DNA of 64,000 bases, taken from NCBI GenBank assembly GCA_032158295.1, contig CM063250.1, positions 2,487,501-2,551,500 on the forward strand, written 5' to 3'. The notes under the pieces are model-generated. The model was given only the letters and a program-made list of their open reading frames with translations, had not been told where the DNA came from and did no database searches. The first letter of the stretch is position 1, and each line of letters opens with the position of its first letter. The stretch comes from Pycnopodia helianthoides. Lineage: Eukaryota > Echinodermata > Asteroidea > Forcipulatida > Asteriidae. This document shows, piece after piece, positions 50,501-59,463 of this stretch. The position numbers and the translations under genes are program-made.

Positions 50501-51025
50501 GCTGCCGCTTCCCTTGTATGCATGTATGTGTGTTGTCTTGTCATTTAGCCTTCGAGAAAGACTCTGCTAGGGTCGAAACGTCAGGCCACTAACTAGTTTT
50601 TTGCATTTATACTTCAGGTCCTTTTGGTTGGTAAGCAGTTTGCAACAGCTGATTCTATTTTCTCCCAGGCTGTATCATAAATTGGGTGTGATCCCTGGCT
50701 ATACAGCAGTTACAGGTTGAATGGCTTCTGACTGGCACCGCCAAAATATTGACAAAATAGGGAGATCGACAACAAAGGGCTAGATAGCTCAGTTGGTAGA
50801 GTGCCGGCATATTCATCTGGAGGTTACAGGTTCTAGTCCCGCTGTAGTCAATTTTTTTCTTTGTTCTACCCAAAATTATGTCTCAACATTGGCAGTGTTT
50901 TGATTTGCCTGCTCTAGACATAACGTCGTCATCGTTCCTAACTCACCTTATAGCTGAGGCAGCAAATACTTGGCCTTCAGAACCAAAACAAAGCACTGCG
51001 GCAGACGCTATGACAACAATAAAAT
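35400..51025 (-). CDS. kcnq1: KCNQ1-like voltage-gated potassium channel, S3 to C-terminus (11 exons)
   Basis: KCNQ1 (Kv7.1) forms tetrameric, slowly activating K+ channels in the plasma membrane, gated by voltage, PIP2 and calmodulin. Eleven exons give about 454 residues: S3, S4, S5, pore, S6, calmodulin-binding helices A and B, the conserved helix C ([11 protein letters not shown]) and a short helix D. The S4 pattern R-R-Q-R-H-R ([20 protein letters not shown]) with His at the fifth charge position, and the linker [17 protein letters not shown], are KCNQ1-type rather than KCNQ2-5. Exon lengths 79, 97, 141, 96 and 76 equal those I recall for human KCNQ1. All phases join except that the pore exon is one base short. 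S1-S2 exons were not found to 64,000, so the 5' part is probably outside. Confidence 0.93.
35899..35951 (-). CDS. kcnq1: KCNQ1: short exon before helix D
   Basis: Acceptor TGTTTTCAG and donor GTAAAG enclose 53 nt in phase 1-0. It encodes (I)[17 protein letters not shown], matching the position of the vertebrate SNTIGARLNRVEDKV segment. Confidence 0.85.
35952..37435. other. KCNQ1 intron with an unrecognised 36170-36590 block
   Basis: The block 36170-36590 is less AT-rich than its surroundings and open in more than one frame on both strands (137 and 109 codons). No family motif was recognised; an old repeat is most likely. A SINE fragment is at 37062-37335. Confidence 0.4.
37062..37335 (-). 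mobile_element. tRNA-Leu-derived SINE fragment, minus strand
   Basis: Contains GTGCTGCGGCGCAATCTGCA and a decayed tRNA head ending GAGCGGTCTAGTGC (reverse complement). In a KCNQ1 intron. Confidence 0.75.
37436..37571 (-). CDS. kcnq1: KCNQ1: helix B-C exon
   Basis: Acceptor TTTCGACAG and donor GTAAGT enclose 136 nt in phase 0-1. It encodes [40 protein letters not shown]. This is the most conserved C-terminal block of the family, a helix that forms part of the tetrameric assembly. Confidence 0.97.
37945..39455. repeat. 72-bp satellite in a KCNQ1 intron, about 21 copies, higher-order
   Basis: The unit holds TTACTGATGAACTCAGTATA, AAGTGTATGAGCTTTCC and TACTAATT. The variant TCCACGATAC recurs every 215 bp (38191, 38406, 38622, 38837, 39052) and GAACACAGTATAAAG at 430 bp (about 38452, 38882), so three- and six-unit blocks were amplified. 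An isolated unit lies at 39694-39752. Confidence 0.95.
39781..39856 (-). CDS. kcnq1: KCNQ1: helix B exon
   Basis: Acceptor CCCCCAG and donor GTGGGT enclose 76 nt in phase 2-0. It encodes [20 protein letters not shown] then RKKFQ, the calmodulin/PIP2-binding helix B; human KCNQ1 has IKVIRRMQYFVAKKKFQ in an exon of equal length. Confidence 0.96.
40233..40398 (-). CDS. kcnq1: KCNQ1: variable A-B linker exon
   Basis: Acceptor GATGCACAG and donor GTACTG enclose 166 nt in phase 1-2. It encodes [20 protein letters not shown] and [18 protein letters not shown]. The sequence is not itself diagnostic, but phase and position fit exactly between its neighbours. Confidence 0.8.
40519..41196. repeat. 26-bp minisatellite, about 26 copies
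   Basis: The unit is GGTTAGGGACAAGTTCTTTC plus ACTATA, with variants CACTTTT and GGTTGGGG. In a KCNQ1 intron next to a MITE at 41203. Confidence 0.95.
41203..41655. mobile_element. MITE with AAGGTAGGGT ends
   Basis: Inverted ends AAGGTAGGGTTATAGATTGG and CCAATCTATGACCCAACCTT. The interior has GGTGTCTGTTCCTGAATGC. Copies lie at 43096-43519 (inverse interior), 1183-1395 and 53229-53495. Confidence 0.85.
41696..41975 (-). CDS. kcnq1: KCNQ1: helix A end and variable linker exon
   Basis: Acceptor ATGCAG and donor GTAAGT enclose 280 nt in phase 0-1. It encodes [22 protein letters not shown] and then a Ser/Thr/Asn-rich and basic linker ([15 protein letters not shown]). AWR-AAEN and TWKI are conserved in KCNQ1; the linker is not, as expected. 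Confidence 0.93.
42190..42420 (+). mobile_element. SINE fragment with ATA/AAT tail
   Basis: Contains AGAACCCAGACTGTTATCG, GTGTTTCTGGCTCACAT and TTGTGAGCTACAGTGATTAA, ending in an (AAT)n tail. In a KCNQ1 intron. Confidence 0.65.
42625..42771. mobile_element. MITE with 43-bp terminal inverted repeats
   Basis: The left end ATAGATGGATTGCAATACGC continues to CATCTTTGATG; the right end is its inverse with one mismatch. Total 147 bp. TA borders suggest a Tc1/mariner-type insertion. In a KCNQ1 intron. Confidence 0.9.
42942..43037 (-). CDS. kcnq1: KCNQ1: end of S6 and helix A exon
   Basis: Acceptor TTTGCAG and donor GTGATT enclose 96 nt in phase 0-0. It encodes [20 protein letters not shown] and [12 protein letters not shown], the S6 bottom and the IQ-type calmodulin-binding helix A. 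Confidence 0.97.
43096..43519. mobile_element. MITE with AAGGTAGGGT ends
   Basis: Ends AAGGTAGGGTCAAAGATTGG and AATCTATGACCCTACCT. It lies just upstream (in gene sense) of the KCNQ1 S6 exon. Confidence 0.85.
43520..45137. other. KCNQ1 intron between pore and S6 exons
   Basis: AT-rich sequence, the SINE at 44557-44735, a GCAAGTCATGCGCGCTGCC repeat fragment (44829-44950, inverse of 20525-20610), and otherwise nothing recognised. Confidence 0.6.
44557..44735 (-). mobile_element. Second tRNA-derived SINE family, minus strand
   Basis: The reverse complement holds GGGCTAGACAGCTCAGTTGG and GAGGTCACAGGTTCAAGTCC, flanked by CAATATTGACAAT- and TTTGTTCAACCC-type segments. Copies lie at 50650-50885 (+), 57300-57515 (-), 62460-62700 (-) and a remnant near 5870-6000. 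It is not a functional tRNA: the arms do not pair fully and the anticodon differs between copies. Confidence 0.8.
45138..45247 (-). CDS. kcnq1: KCNQ1: selectivity filter and S6 exon, one base short
   Basis: Acceptor CTTTTCAG and donor GTAAGT. The first part reads [13 protein letters not shown] (the K+ selectivity filter) and the rest reads [20 protein letters not shown] then LPS, but in a different frame. One base is missing between the codons for VP and TW (45201-45212). The exon is 110 nt; 111 is expected. Because both halves are highly conserved, a sequencing or assembly deletion is the simplest explanation; a real disabling mutation is the alternative. Confidence 0.92.
45248..46773. other. 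KCNQ1 intron between S5 and pore exons
   Basis: AT-rich sequence with poly(A)-like runs (45460-45600), G/C homopolymers (45395-45440, 45640-45665) and the dispersed element at 46155-46462. No exon was seen. Confidence 0.6.
46155..46462 (-). mobile_element. Dispersed element: hammerhead-like end to ACCGCAAACC end
   Basis: On the minus strand it starts with CTGACGA-T-GACTAG-AGCAAG-CTAGTC-GAAATG (46432-46461) and ends with TACACATGGTGTTACCGCAA at 46160-46180, with GTAGATT/AGAACTTGTC modules between. It holds the single-copy ancestor of the 14-bp array at 9845. Confidence 0.75.
46774..46914 (-). CDS. kcnq1: KCNQ1: S5 and turret exon
   Basis: Acceptor ATTTAG and donor GTACGT enclose 141 nt in phase 0-0. 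It encodes [47 protein letters not shown]. It is nearly identical to vertebrate KCNQ1 S5. Confidence 0.97.
47040..47286 (+). mobile_element. SINE fragment next to the 83-bp array
   Basis: The SINE body (GTGTGGGTTCAAGTCCTGG, ACCATTATTGCTTGGTCC, AAAAGAACCCAGTACACTT) breaks off at GTTTCTGGCA, where the tandem array begins. Confidence 0.75.
47287..48405. repeat. 83-bp tandem array, about 13 copies, beside the KCNQ1 S4 exon
   Basis: The unit holds GCTAGCCTGCAAGGTATGGT, ACTTTGTGGTACTCTGTGG and CAGCTGTACAAACAGAAG. In the sense (minus) strand of KCNQ1 each unit carries TTTCTTCTGTTTGTACAG, a strong acceptor-like tract. The array reaches to about 20 nt from the S4 exon donor. Confidence 0.95.
48428..48524 (-). 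CDS. kcnq1: KCNQ1: S4 voltage-sensor exon
   Basis: The acceptor follows a long T tract (TTTCAG) and the donor is GTAAAC; 97 nt, phase 2-0. It encodes [19 protein letters not shown] and [14 protein letters not shown], the S4 sensor and S4-S5 linker. A tandem 83-bp array starts about 20 nt past the donor. Confidence 0.96.
48597..48773. mobile_element. MITE, best copy of the GGGCCCAATT family
   Basis: Terminal inverted repeats GGGCCCAATT(G/T)CATAGAGCTG extend to about 30 nt on both ends, each followed by CTTAAGC; the total is 177 bp. It lies in the KCNQ1 intron right after the S4 exon. Confidence 0.85.
49171..49600 (+). mobile_element. Full-length tRNA-Leu-derived SINE
   Basis: The same structure as 19184-19590 (ATGGCCGAGCGGATAAGAGC; GGTTCGAGTCCC; GAGCGCTATATAAGATGCC) ending in (ATT)n. 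Inserted in a KCNQ1 intron. Confidence 0.9.
49739..50345. mobile_element. Dispersed element with internal modules and hammerhead-like end
   Basis: Starts GGACTGCGGTAACGCAATAG, carries four to five diverged modules of about 100-130 bp (CTGCCGCAGAGTA, AGGAGACTT, CTGATAAGAACTTGTCCTG), and ends with CTGATGA-T-GCGTCC-AGGATA-GGACGT-GAAAC at 50302-50332. Confidence 0.75.
50650..50885 (+). mobile_element. Second tRNA-derived SINE family, plus strand
   Basis: GGGCTAGATAGCTCAGTTGG, GGAGGTTACAGGTTCTAGTC and the tail TTTCTTTGTTCTACCCAAAA. It ends about 60 nt before the KCNQ1 S3 exon donor region. Confidence 0.8.
50947..51025 (-). CDS. kcnq1: KCNQ1: S3 exon
   Basis: Acceptor TCTGCAG and donor GTGAGT enclose 79 nt, entering in phase 1 and leaving in phase 2. 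It encodes (D)[18 protein letters not shown] then VFAASAI. Human KCNQ1 has [20 protein letters not shown] at the same place, in an exon of the same length. Confidence 0.95.
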
Positions 51026-51806
51026 CTGCACAAGATAAAAAATAATAAATAAGTAAATTACTCGGCTATAATTCGAATGAAAGGCTTAGAAAAGGAAAAA
51101 CTCAAATTAAATTGACTAACAAAAGAGGACACTTTGACTATTATTCAATCTTCCTCAGTTCTCTCAAACTCACGTGATGCATTACATTCAAAGAATAAAT
51201 CAATTTTACATTTTGTTCACACCGTGAGCGACAACAAATTTAAAGTGCAATAATTTTTTTTCATCTTTCCCAAGGTTCTTTGATTTCAGTGAAGTTGGGG
51301 GGTATTTATTTGGTTCACTACCCTGATGTGATTGCAGAGTGCACCCTGCAGAGATGGACCCAACTATAATTTGCGGTGGGTGCGAAGAGGGTGGTAGGGA
51401 AAGAGTAAATTCTTTTTACATAATATTGTGGGCGGAGACAGGCTCGTTTCATGGGGGGCGAGGGAGAGGGTGGGAGTCACATATCCTATTCCTTTTTTAT
51501 CTCAAAAGTGAAAGCAGCTCGAGCACAAGGGGAAAATGCTGTACGCATGGTTGTCTTCAATCGATGTCATTACTAGAGAGGAATGCTTTTCCATTATAAA
51601 AGGAATCAAGTTGCTACGCTCTTCAAGCGCTGTGCTCACTCACGGCACGACACCCATGGTTTAAAATCACTTATGCAAACAATAACCCAAGTAGAACTTT
51701 AACTTTTAACACTGTGAACGAGCAAGATACGACAGCCTCAATTGAACTTGACACCAAAGTAATCTTTTAAAGGCGAAATCCAATAAGGGATTTCAGAGTT
51801 AGATTT

Positions 51807-52116
51807 TGAATAATGTCTGGTACAATGACTTGCCGCCAAGTCGCAAGTCACCGCTTACAGTTGAATTGCTCAGACTATAGAGACAGTTGCTATGTCAAAT
51901 GGTTCGGGGCAAGCTTTTGTAAAGCAACCTCCAGATAGCAAACCCTGGTACCATTGTGCCAGACACATTCATTCAGAACTGTGTGTTCGCCGTCTCTTAC
52001 GTAACTACGCAAAAGCTTGCCCCATTTGACACAGCAACTGTCTCTATGGTCTGAGGAGATCAAATTTCAAGTGGTCACTTGTGACTTAGCAAGTCATTGT
52101 ACCAGACATTATTCAA
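51807..52116. mobile_element. 310-bp inverted-repeat element, 28-bp perfect ends
   Basis: The ends TTGAATAATGTCTGGTACAA (28 nt in all) are exact inverse copies. The arms continue through AAGTCAC, GAGACAGTTGCT and GGGGCAAGCTTTTG, so most of the element is palindromic. Confidence 0.9.
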
Positions 52117-53228
52117 CTTTTAACTCAAAAAAATGTCATACTCCAACAAGAAGTTTCTATCAATCCACCCTTCAGATAATACACCCCTGTTCGAGCCGTT
52201 TTATTGATCAAATCCTTTCCTCCAGATGTAACGACCAAACAAAATATCAAATAGCTTTTAAAGACAACAACCCCAATGTCAACCCTTGCTCTGACCGTGC
52301 ATAATTAGTGCCCGTCTTATGCTGTAAGCCCAAAGTCAATATTAGTTTGGCATCATATTTCCAAGAAGAAGGACTTCCTAACAAAAGCTAGTTCCTCCGG
52401 ATCAGATTACAGTGTCATCCGGCGGACATTCTCTCATTTATTATCGTGGCGCCCAGCTTCGGTTACCAGTCGTTTAGATTAATAAGTCGCAAGAAGTCAA
52501 AGCACGGTTCTTATATCTGTTGACCGACTGGGGAGGGAAAACAATACCCCTGCTAATCAATCTTCACAAAATGATAACAATAAACTTGACAAAATTGTGA
52601 TGAGTTGGTGCGCGTTTTTTGTAAAATTAATAGCTACATATGACAATTGGGAGATTGGGTACTAGATTATGCTACACAGCAATTATGCTAAGTTGACAGC
52701 ACTACATTATAATGGCGATAAGGTGGTGCATAGCTGTTGCAAAATTAACAGCTATATATGACAATTGGGAGATTAGGTACTAGATTATTGTACAAAGCAA
52801 TTATGCTAAGTTGACAGCACTATATGTTATAAAAGTGGTCATGAATAACTCAAAATGTTCACAAATAATTTTAAAAAAAATGCTTTTAATTCCATCTTTT
52901 AATAAAAGTACTATTTATGAGACTCTTAATCTCTGCATTAAAAATTACTCGTGTCGTGCAAACTAATGGAGTTAAAAGTGAAACTTTAAATTATGGAACG
53001 ATAATGATAACAGGTTAAACAAAAGCAAAATATTGGGATCTACACAAGAGTTAGAGTTAAGAATTTGACCCACAGAAATTTGTAACTTTAATCCGAAAGC
53101 CTACTTATTATAAAAATGGCACTGGTAGCAAGCATCCTGTGAAATTATTTTGTCTAAGTGCCCCTCGTTGATAAGAAACCAACACAAATATGTTGAAAAT
53201 TTGAATCTCGAAAAAAAAACTTTGCCTG

Positions 53229-53495
53229 TTGGTGACTTTTTGAAATGTGTGTGGTGTCTGTATGAATGCTGCCCTCAATATGCTGTCCAGAGATACAGTT
53301 GGTTCCCTTCTAAACATGGATGAATTTGACGTTCTTGATGAAAATGCTGCGACAATTTTTGCCGTTTTCGCAACGAGTAGGCACTTTATTGAACTGAAAC
53401 TTTCACAGGTGACTTTTATTGTGTCTTTCTTGATAATGTTGCCTTCAAATCAGCATGAATTATGTTGACCAAAAAACAATTGATGACCCTATATC
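53229..53495. mobile_element. MITE fragment, AAGGTAGGGT family
   Basis: Shares TGCTGTCCAGAGATACAGTTGG-like and CTGAAACTTTCACAGGTGAC-like segments and the end TTGATGACCCTATATCTT with the other copies. Confidence 0.7.
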
Positions 53496-55005
53496 TTAAC
53501 AAAAATATATACTGAGTAGCTCACAATGAATGATTTGAGGTAACCCCTTTGTCACGGTATATTCTTAATTTGTATTAATTATTACCTATTATTATTAACT
53601 ATTATTATTACCCTTTTTTCGTGAAAAAAGTAAGAAATCAAATTAATAATCTTTTTTTTCTGTTCCAGAGATTAGCATATTTTAGTTGCTAAACCAAAAC
53701 ATTTGATACGTTTTACCCATGATTATAGAAGATAAATAGCTGTCTTGCACTGAAAATCTAATTTTGTTCTTCCAAATTTCAAATCTTTAGACTTAACAAT
53801 AGACACAAGTTGCACAGGGGCAGTCAAGGAAACACAAAACTGTAACATGGTTACCAACCAAAACCGGTTTCCGTTAAATTTGCAAGCATTTATTTCAACA
53901 AAATGTTCATACGACAGATTGAAGACACAAATTTTGCCAACCATACATCTCATTTGAACATCCCTCTCCAAAAAAGCAATATTCTACAAATCTCTTTAAA
54001 ACGTCCAGCCTTATATTCAGCCCCCAGCAATTCTCAAACTCCAATGGGTTACCCAGCCAAGTTGACCACTTACCAGCTCACCGGGCCGGCTCCGTTAATA
54101 TCTCTGCTGGGGGGCACTAATCCAACCAGGTTAATCTAATCATTGAGGAAACCATTTTTCACACTGGTGAGCGTGACGTGCACCAGTCCCCAGAGGTCCA
54201 TGTACATGATTAATTTCCCCAAATCAGCTACATGCACATTAAGAAAGTGCATTCAAAAGCCGTCCGGGGGGTAAAGCATTTGTTGCAAAAGACGTCACTG
54301 GTAAATATGTATTTCACCCTTAGGGTTTGATTGACTGATTTTTCGGGGGCAGTAATGAAATTAAACAATTCCTCCCGGCTAAAATCTGATAACATCTTAG
54401 GAATTTATTTTCTTTCAAACCGCTGTCGCTGTAGGTTTTGCCCCACCCAAAAAAGAAGAAGCTAAAATGGCAAATTTAATAAGACGGAAAAGATAGCTGG
54501 TAGGGCCGATTTTAAAAGTGTAAAATGAATTCAAAACACAATGATAAATTATGGCCATATTTGAATTGAAAGCAAGTCAGAGCAGTTCTCCACAACCCAT
54601 ACAGTCTAAGAAGATGTTGCTACCGCCCCAGCGTCTTAATCCGGTTGACACAAGATCTCAGTATATTGCTGTATCGCCTCTGGGCCAGTGACAAGTTTGA
54701 TCCGCTCAACAAGCTCCGGCTATCGGTGCAGATAAAGAAAATCAAATCTACATACTAACGTTGGGTCCCCGTGTCGCAAACCGATCCTCCTGTTACAAGT
54801 TCAAGAGCGGTGAGTATGGATGTAATCGCTGCGAGCAATTTGGAGGACTATTATCGGGGAGGTTGTTGGGAGCACTGACCAGGATATCAAACTGATCAAA
54901 TTCATCAGGACACTGGAATGACTTGTTGCAAGAAAAACCTTCATCAGACAGCACTCGATTATATAAAAACATTATTAATATAATTAGTATTATTATTATT
55001 ATATA

Positions 55006-55303
55006 TTTATCACTGTAGCTCACAAGCCTGAGGAAACCTGTAAACAAGGGTGCTCACTGTGTGAACCAGAAACACCAGGGTTAACCCCTACTCTTCCACG
55101 ATAAAAGTTCTGTGTTCTTTTACGTGCACTACCAACCATAGTACACGGGACCTACGGCTTAATGTCCCATCCGAAGGACAAAGCAATTATGGTAAAGTAT
55201 CTTGCTTAAGGACACGACCGGGACTCGAACCCACACTCTGCTGATCGGAAACACCAGAGCTTGATTCGGTGCATGCTCTTAACAGCTCGGCCATGACATA
55301 CCA
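55006..55303 (-). mobile_element. tRNA-Leu-derived SINE, minus strand
   Basis: The reverse complement shows GTCATGGCCGAGCTGTTAAG, GGGTTCGAGTCCCGGTCGTG and the common body, and is truncated in the 3' tail. Confidence 0.85.
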
Positions 55304-56381
55304 ACCATATCAACCACGGCATAGCTCTCATCTATAGTCACTTTAGCTCCTGTCGTCAGCCATTTACTTCAGAGCCCTGCTAGTTTAGAATATTTCTCTC
55401 ACTGCATCCCTGTTTTTGTTTTTTTTGCTCTGCGTTACTTGTTAGTCTTGTCTCCATGTTTGTATTTTGTCTGTCTGGGCTGTCATCTACAATTCTTGGC
55501 TTAATCTGACAGTCTCATACTCTCTTTATTCCGGTCTACATTAGAGGTCAAATTCAGACACAGTACTAAAGTCGGTTTTAAGGCAGTTTGAACTCATTCG
55601 GGTTTAACTTTGTGAGTCTGAACGCTCTTAAAACTTAACCGAATCGGTTTGAACCCGAATGAGTCAAATCGTGCCCCTTGATTAACTCTTTCCCCTCAAT
55701 CAAAGGAAGACGTTAAATTGAATATTCAGATGAAAAGAAATGGCCGTCCATAACTAATTTTTTGACTGATGTATTTTAAGAGCTGTACATTTTAAGGATT
55801 TGATGTTTTAAACACAGGGGGTTGGGGGTTGGAAGGGGGTTACGTGTCCAACGTGCCAGCTACAATGAAAATAATCTCATTCCACTCTCTTTACGCGGAC
55901 AGTTTGAAGCTCTACATACAAAACCAATAACCATTGTGCGCAAATGTTTAGACCTTTCTATTGCAACGTCGCAGCATGAGCTTTTGCCAACCATGAGGCT
56001 GGAAAACTATGGAAATCCATAAGTGCAAAGCAAAAACAGATAGCCACAGTTTGTAACAATGTTACACAAATATAAACAAAATAGTGTTTAATTTGTTGGA
56101 CACAAAGCAACCAGTCATGGGGTGCATTTTGTTTTAATTGAAAGTGTGCGGAAATGTTGAATTTGGTGGCAACATCTGTTAACATGATTGAATGTTTTGC
56201 TAAGATTCGGCCGTCCATGCCAACCAGCGCTGGTTTGTTTATCAACAATAGAAAGGTCTATTATACTGGCGAAGTACACAAACATTCTCTACGCCTACAT
56301 ATGTATCAAGAGATATGTATACAGGCTTTTGAGAAAGACTCTGCTGGGGTTGAAACGGGAGACAATTAAAAAAAATTGCAT

Positions 56382-56739
56382 TTAAAGGCCCTGTACACTA
56401 TTGGTAAGATTGAAAAACACAAATGTTCACAGATTCACACATAACTTACATGATTTAAAGTAAGTAATGGTAGAAAGGGTTCCTTAAAATATTTCTGCCT
56501 AAAATGCTATCGTTTCTGAGAAATGAGTAAGTAAAACAGTTTTTATCACGCGTGATAAAAACTTGATGCTTGAAAAAAAAAACAGAAAACACATAAGGTC
56601 TCTTTTCACTATTTTCTCTTGACCTCGATGACCGATTGAGCTCAAACTTTCACAGGTTTGTTTGTTCATGCATATGTTGAATCACACAAAATGTGGACAC
56701 TGAATTTGAGCTGTTACCAAAAGTGTACAATACCTTTAA
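56382..56739 (+). mobile_element. TTAA-flanked MITE
   Basis: The ends are TTAAAGGCCCTGTACAC and TACAATACCTTTAA. The internal palindrome is TTTTTATCACGCGTGATAAA. Confidence 0.85.
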
Positions 56740-57299
56740 ACCCATAGGTCATTTGGGTAGGTAAGCAGCTTGCAACAGCTAATTTTCTTGTTTTTCATAA
56801 TATGAATAAAGTCCTTACTTAAATGCAGGAGTTAAACATTGCCCCCTACAACTTTATCAACTACTCTCACCATCCATGCCTAAACTTACGAAAGAATTTA
56901 TTTCTTACGCAAGAAAAAAATTCATTTCCTTTGGTGGAGCATCTTGTGCTTCAGGGGAATAGATTAAGATGACATAAAGGTGTTAGAACAGATAAAGATG
57001 AAAGACACATTAACTATGATAACAAATAATGCCAAAACAAACAATCTGTCAAGATGTTATCAATGTTGCTTTTTGCCGTACCACAGCTGTCTCTTAGTGA
57101 TTTCCATGGACAGCATGTCTGATTCAGTTTATGGTTTGATAAACTTAACGGCTGTATGCTGAGATTAAATTAACCATGATAGACTGAAATGAGGGAGAAA
57201 TTTATTTTACTTTGTTATGGATAAATTGCACAATTTATGGATAAACATATGGTGGTTTCACAAACACAAACAGATTTTTTTTCACAGAATTATTCTTTT

Positions 57300-57515
57300 T
57301 TGGGGTTGAACAAAAAAAACTGACTAGAGCGGGACTTGAGACTGCAATCTCTGATTAACGTGCCGGCGCTCTACCAACTGAGCTACATCACCCTATGCTG
57401 GCGGTCTCCCTATTTTGTCAATATCTTTGTCAGAGGCCATTCAACCTGTAACTCATGCGGTATATCTAGGGATCACACCCAAGTTTACGACACAACCTGG
57501 GAAGCGGCAGCAGAG
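57300..57515 (-). mobile_element. Second tRNA-derived SINE family, minus strand
   Basis: GGGGTTGAACAAAAAAAACTG, then CTCTACCAACTGAGCTACAT and ACAACCTGGGAAGCGGC. It sits directly before the MITE at 57523. Confidence 0.8.
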
Positions 57516-57522
57516 GGATCAC

Positions 57523-57885
57523 TTAAAGGTATTATACAGGATTGGTAGAGCTGACAAAACAGTCGCAAGCAAAGTTCATGTTTTGTGTGATTAACCATAT
57601 ACATAAAATAACAAACCTGTGAAAATTTGAGCTCAATTGGTCTTCGAGGTCACGAGAAAATAGCGAAAAGGGACCTTATGTGTTTTCTGTTTTTCAAACA
57701 TCGAGTTTATTATCGCGCGCGATAAAAACTATTGTTTTATTCATTTCTCAGAAACGATAGAATTTTAGGCAGAAATATTTCAAGGAACCCTTTCTACCAT
57801 TACTTACTTTAAGTCATGTAAGTTATGTGTGAATCTGTGAACATTTGTGTTTTTCGATCTTACCAATAGTGTACAGGGCCTTTAA
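57523..57885 (-). mobile_element. TTAA-flanked MITE, inverted copy of the one at 56382
   Basis: Nearly the reverse complement of 56382-56739 (both hold the ACCCTTTCTACCATTACTTA block), with TTAA borders and a GCGCGCG centre. The pair could form a large hairpin. Confidence 0.85.
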
Positions 57886-58369
57886 CCCATATCCGCCTGA
57901 CTGCTCACAGTACATAAAGCCCCACGTAAAACATTTTGCTGCAACATTAATTATTTACTGCCATGCAAATAAACATATCCCAACAAACTGTATACCGTTG
58001 GAAAGAGCACCTCATTCTCTTGAATGTGATAAATATTTTTGCCAAGTTCCATCACTCATTTCACTAGCAGTGAGAGTAAAAAAGAAAGACACTAACTTCT
58101 TGTTCATCTACGGGTTTTCTCCTAGTTAGGTGCTAACAGTATTTGTGTGTTGGAGGAAAAATCACGTAGTTAGGCAGACATGGGCTGAGGGGGATGTGAC
58201 TTTTTATTTCAAATATCAAGTAATAAACCGAAAAGGGTTTTTGTAGTGCTATTAGGATTCATTCAATCAGAATCTCTCATGAATTTAACTAAATAACTGA
58301 TAAGAATATTTGTTTGTATAGGGTACCATTAAGAAGATGGTATCTAATGATAATTTTGAAGGTAACCGT

Positions 58370-58815
58370 TTTTACAAAGCAGTAACAAGAGAATTTAAAC
58401 GTACTCTTCCGATAACCAATGATGTACCATATATTTATGATATGTTTTTCTGGATAACTAGAGGATTGGAATGAATGTACTCTTCCAATAACCAATGATG
58501 TACCGTCCCTTTATGATATGTTTCCTGATAACTAGAGGATTAGAATGAATGCACTCTTCCAATAACCAATGATGTAACATCTCTTTATGGTATGTTTCTT
58601 GATAACTAGAGGATTGGAATGAAAGTACTCTTCCATTAACCATTGATGTACCGTCCCTTTGTGATATGTTTCCTGATAACTAGAGGATTTGAATGAATGT
58701 ACTCTTCCAATAACCAATGATGTACCATCCCTTTATGATATGTTTCCTGATAACTAGAGGATTAGAATGAATGAATGCACTCTTCTAAAAGCTACTCATG
58801 TATCAAACCTTTAAT
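58370..58815. repeat. 74-bp tandem array, about 6 copies
   Basis: The unit holds AACTAGAGGATTGGAATGAA, TACTCTTCCAATAACCAATG and TTATGATATGTTTCCTG. It is diverged at both ends. Confidence 0.92.
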
Positions 58816-59344
58816 TGAGAATCCAGCTCTACAAACAAATATCCTCAGTCAATGCTTTGAGGAAAAAAAGCAGACCTTGAAGTGTTTCACTTGAAAAGGA
58901 GGCGTCATGCCTGGATAAAACCCAAATTACATCACCAACAATGACAACAACAACAACACAATACCAGCCAACCGCGGATGATGTATTGTTTCAATTTATC
59001 TATCCCCAAAATGTTTGCATTCTACTCCAGACGTGACCGACCTATTTTAAAATTAACTCCGATCGCTAAAAGTGTCACAGTCCCACACAACAGAGTTATT
59101 CTTCACGGGTCAGCTGATCGCAGCGACAATCAAGTTTGATCCAAATGGAGCATATCCATTAGGGGTTGCGGGTTGTATGTTCTGGATTGACCGCAACAGT
59201 ATCAAGATGCAGCGTGCCAGTCTCGGCACTTATCATTTACATATTAAGAGGATGAGAAATATGTCTTTGTTTGTCTGTCTTCGTAAAAGCTAGAAGAAAA
59301 AGAATGAATGTACTTTCCCCAAAACCGATCATGTTTATCTTCTC

Positions 59345-59463
59345 TAGGTAAGGTTTGCCGTAACACACCATGTACATGAAATCTCTCTCTGAGTTGTGGG
59401 GAAGTGGGGTAAACAAAAGGCGGTGAAGCAACGTTTCGATCAGTATGCTCTGATTGTCTTCAG
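59345..59463 (-). mobile_element. Dispersed element, short copy with hammerhead-like end
   Basis: The minus strand shows CTGAAGA-C-AATCAG-AGCATA-CTGATC-GAAACG (59432-59463), then CCACAACTCAGAGAGAGAT and CATGTACATGGTGTGTTACG. A decayed second motif is on the plus strand at 59603-59637. Confidence 0.7.

Noticed and set aside
50771..50848. tRNA gene with GCTCAGTTGGTAGAG and GGTTCTAGTCC
   Set aside because: Part of a dispersed SINE family with copies at 44557, 57300 and 62460; the arms are mismatched and the anticodon is not constant.
59072..59293. Plus-strand frame with FDPNGAYPLGVAGCMFWIDR
   Set aside because: Looks protein-like in composition but no family was recognised, and the segment adjoins a dispersed element; no flanking exons found.
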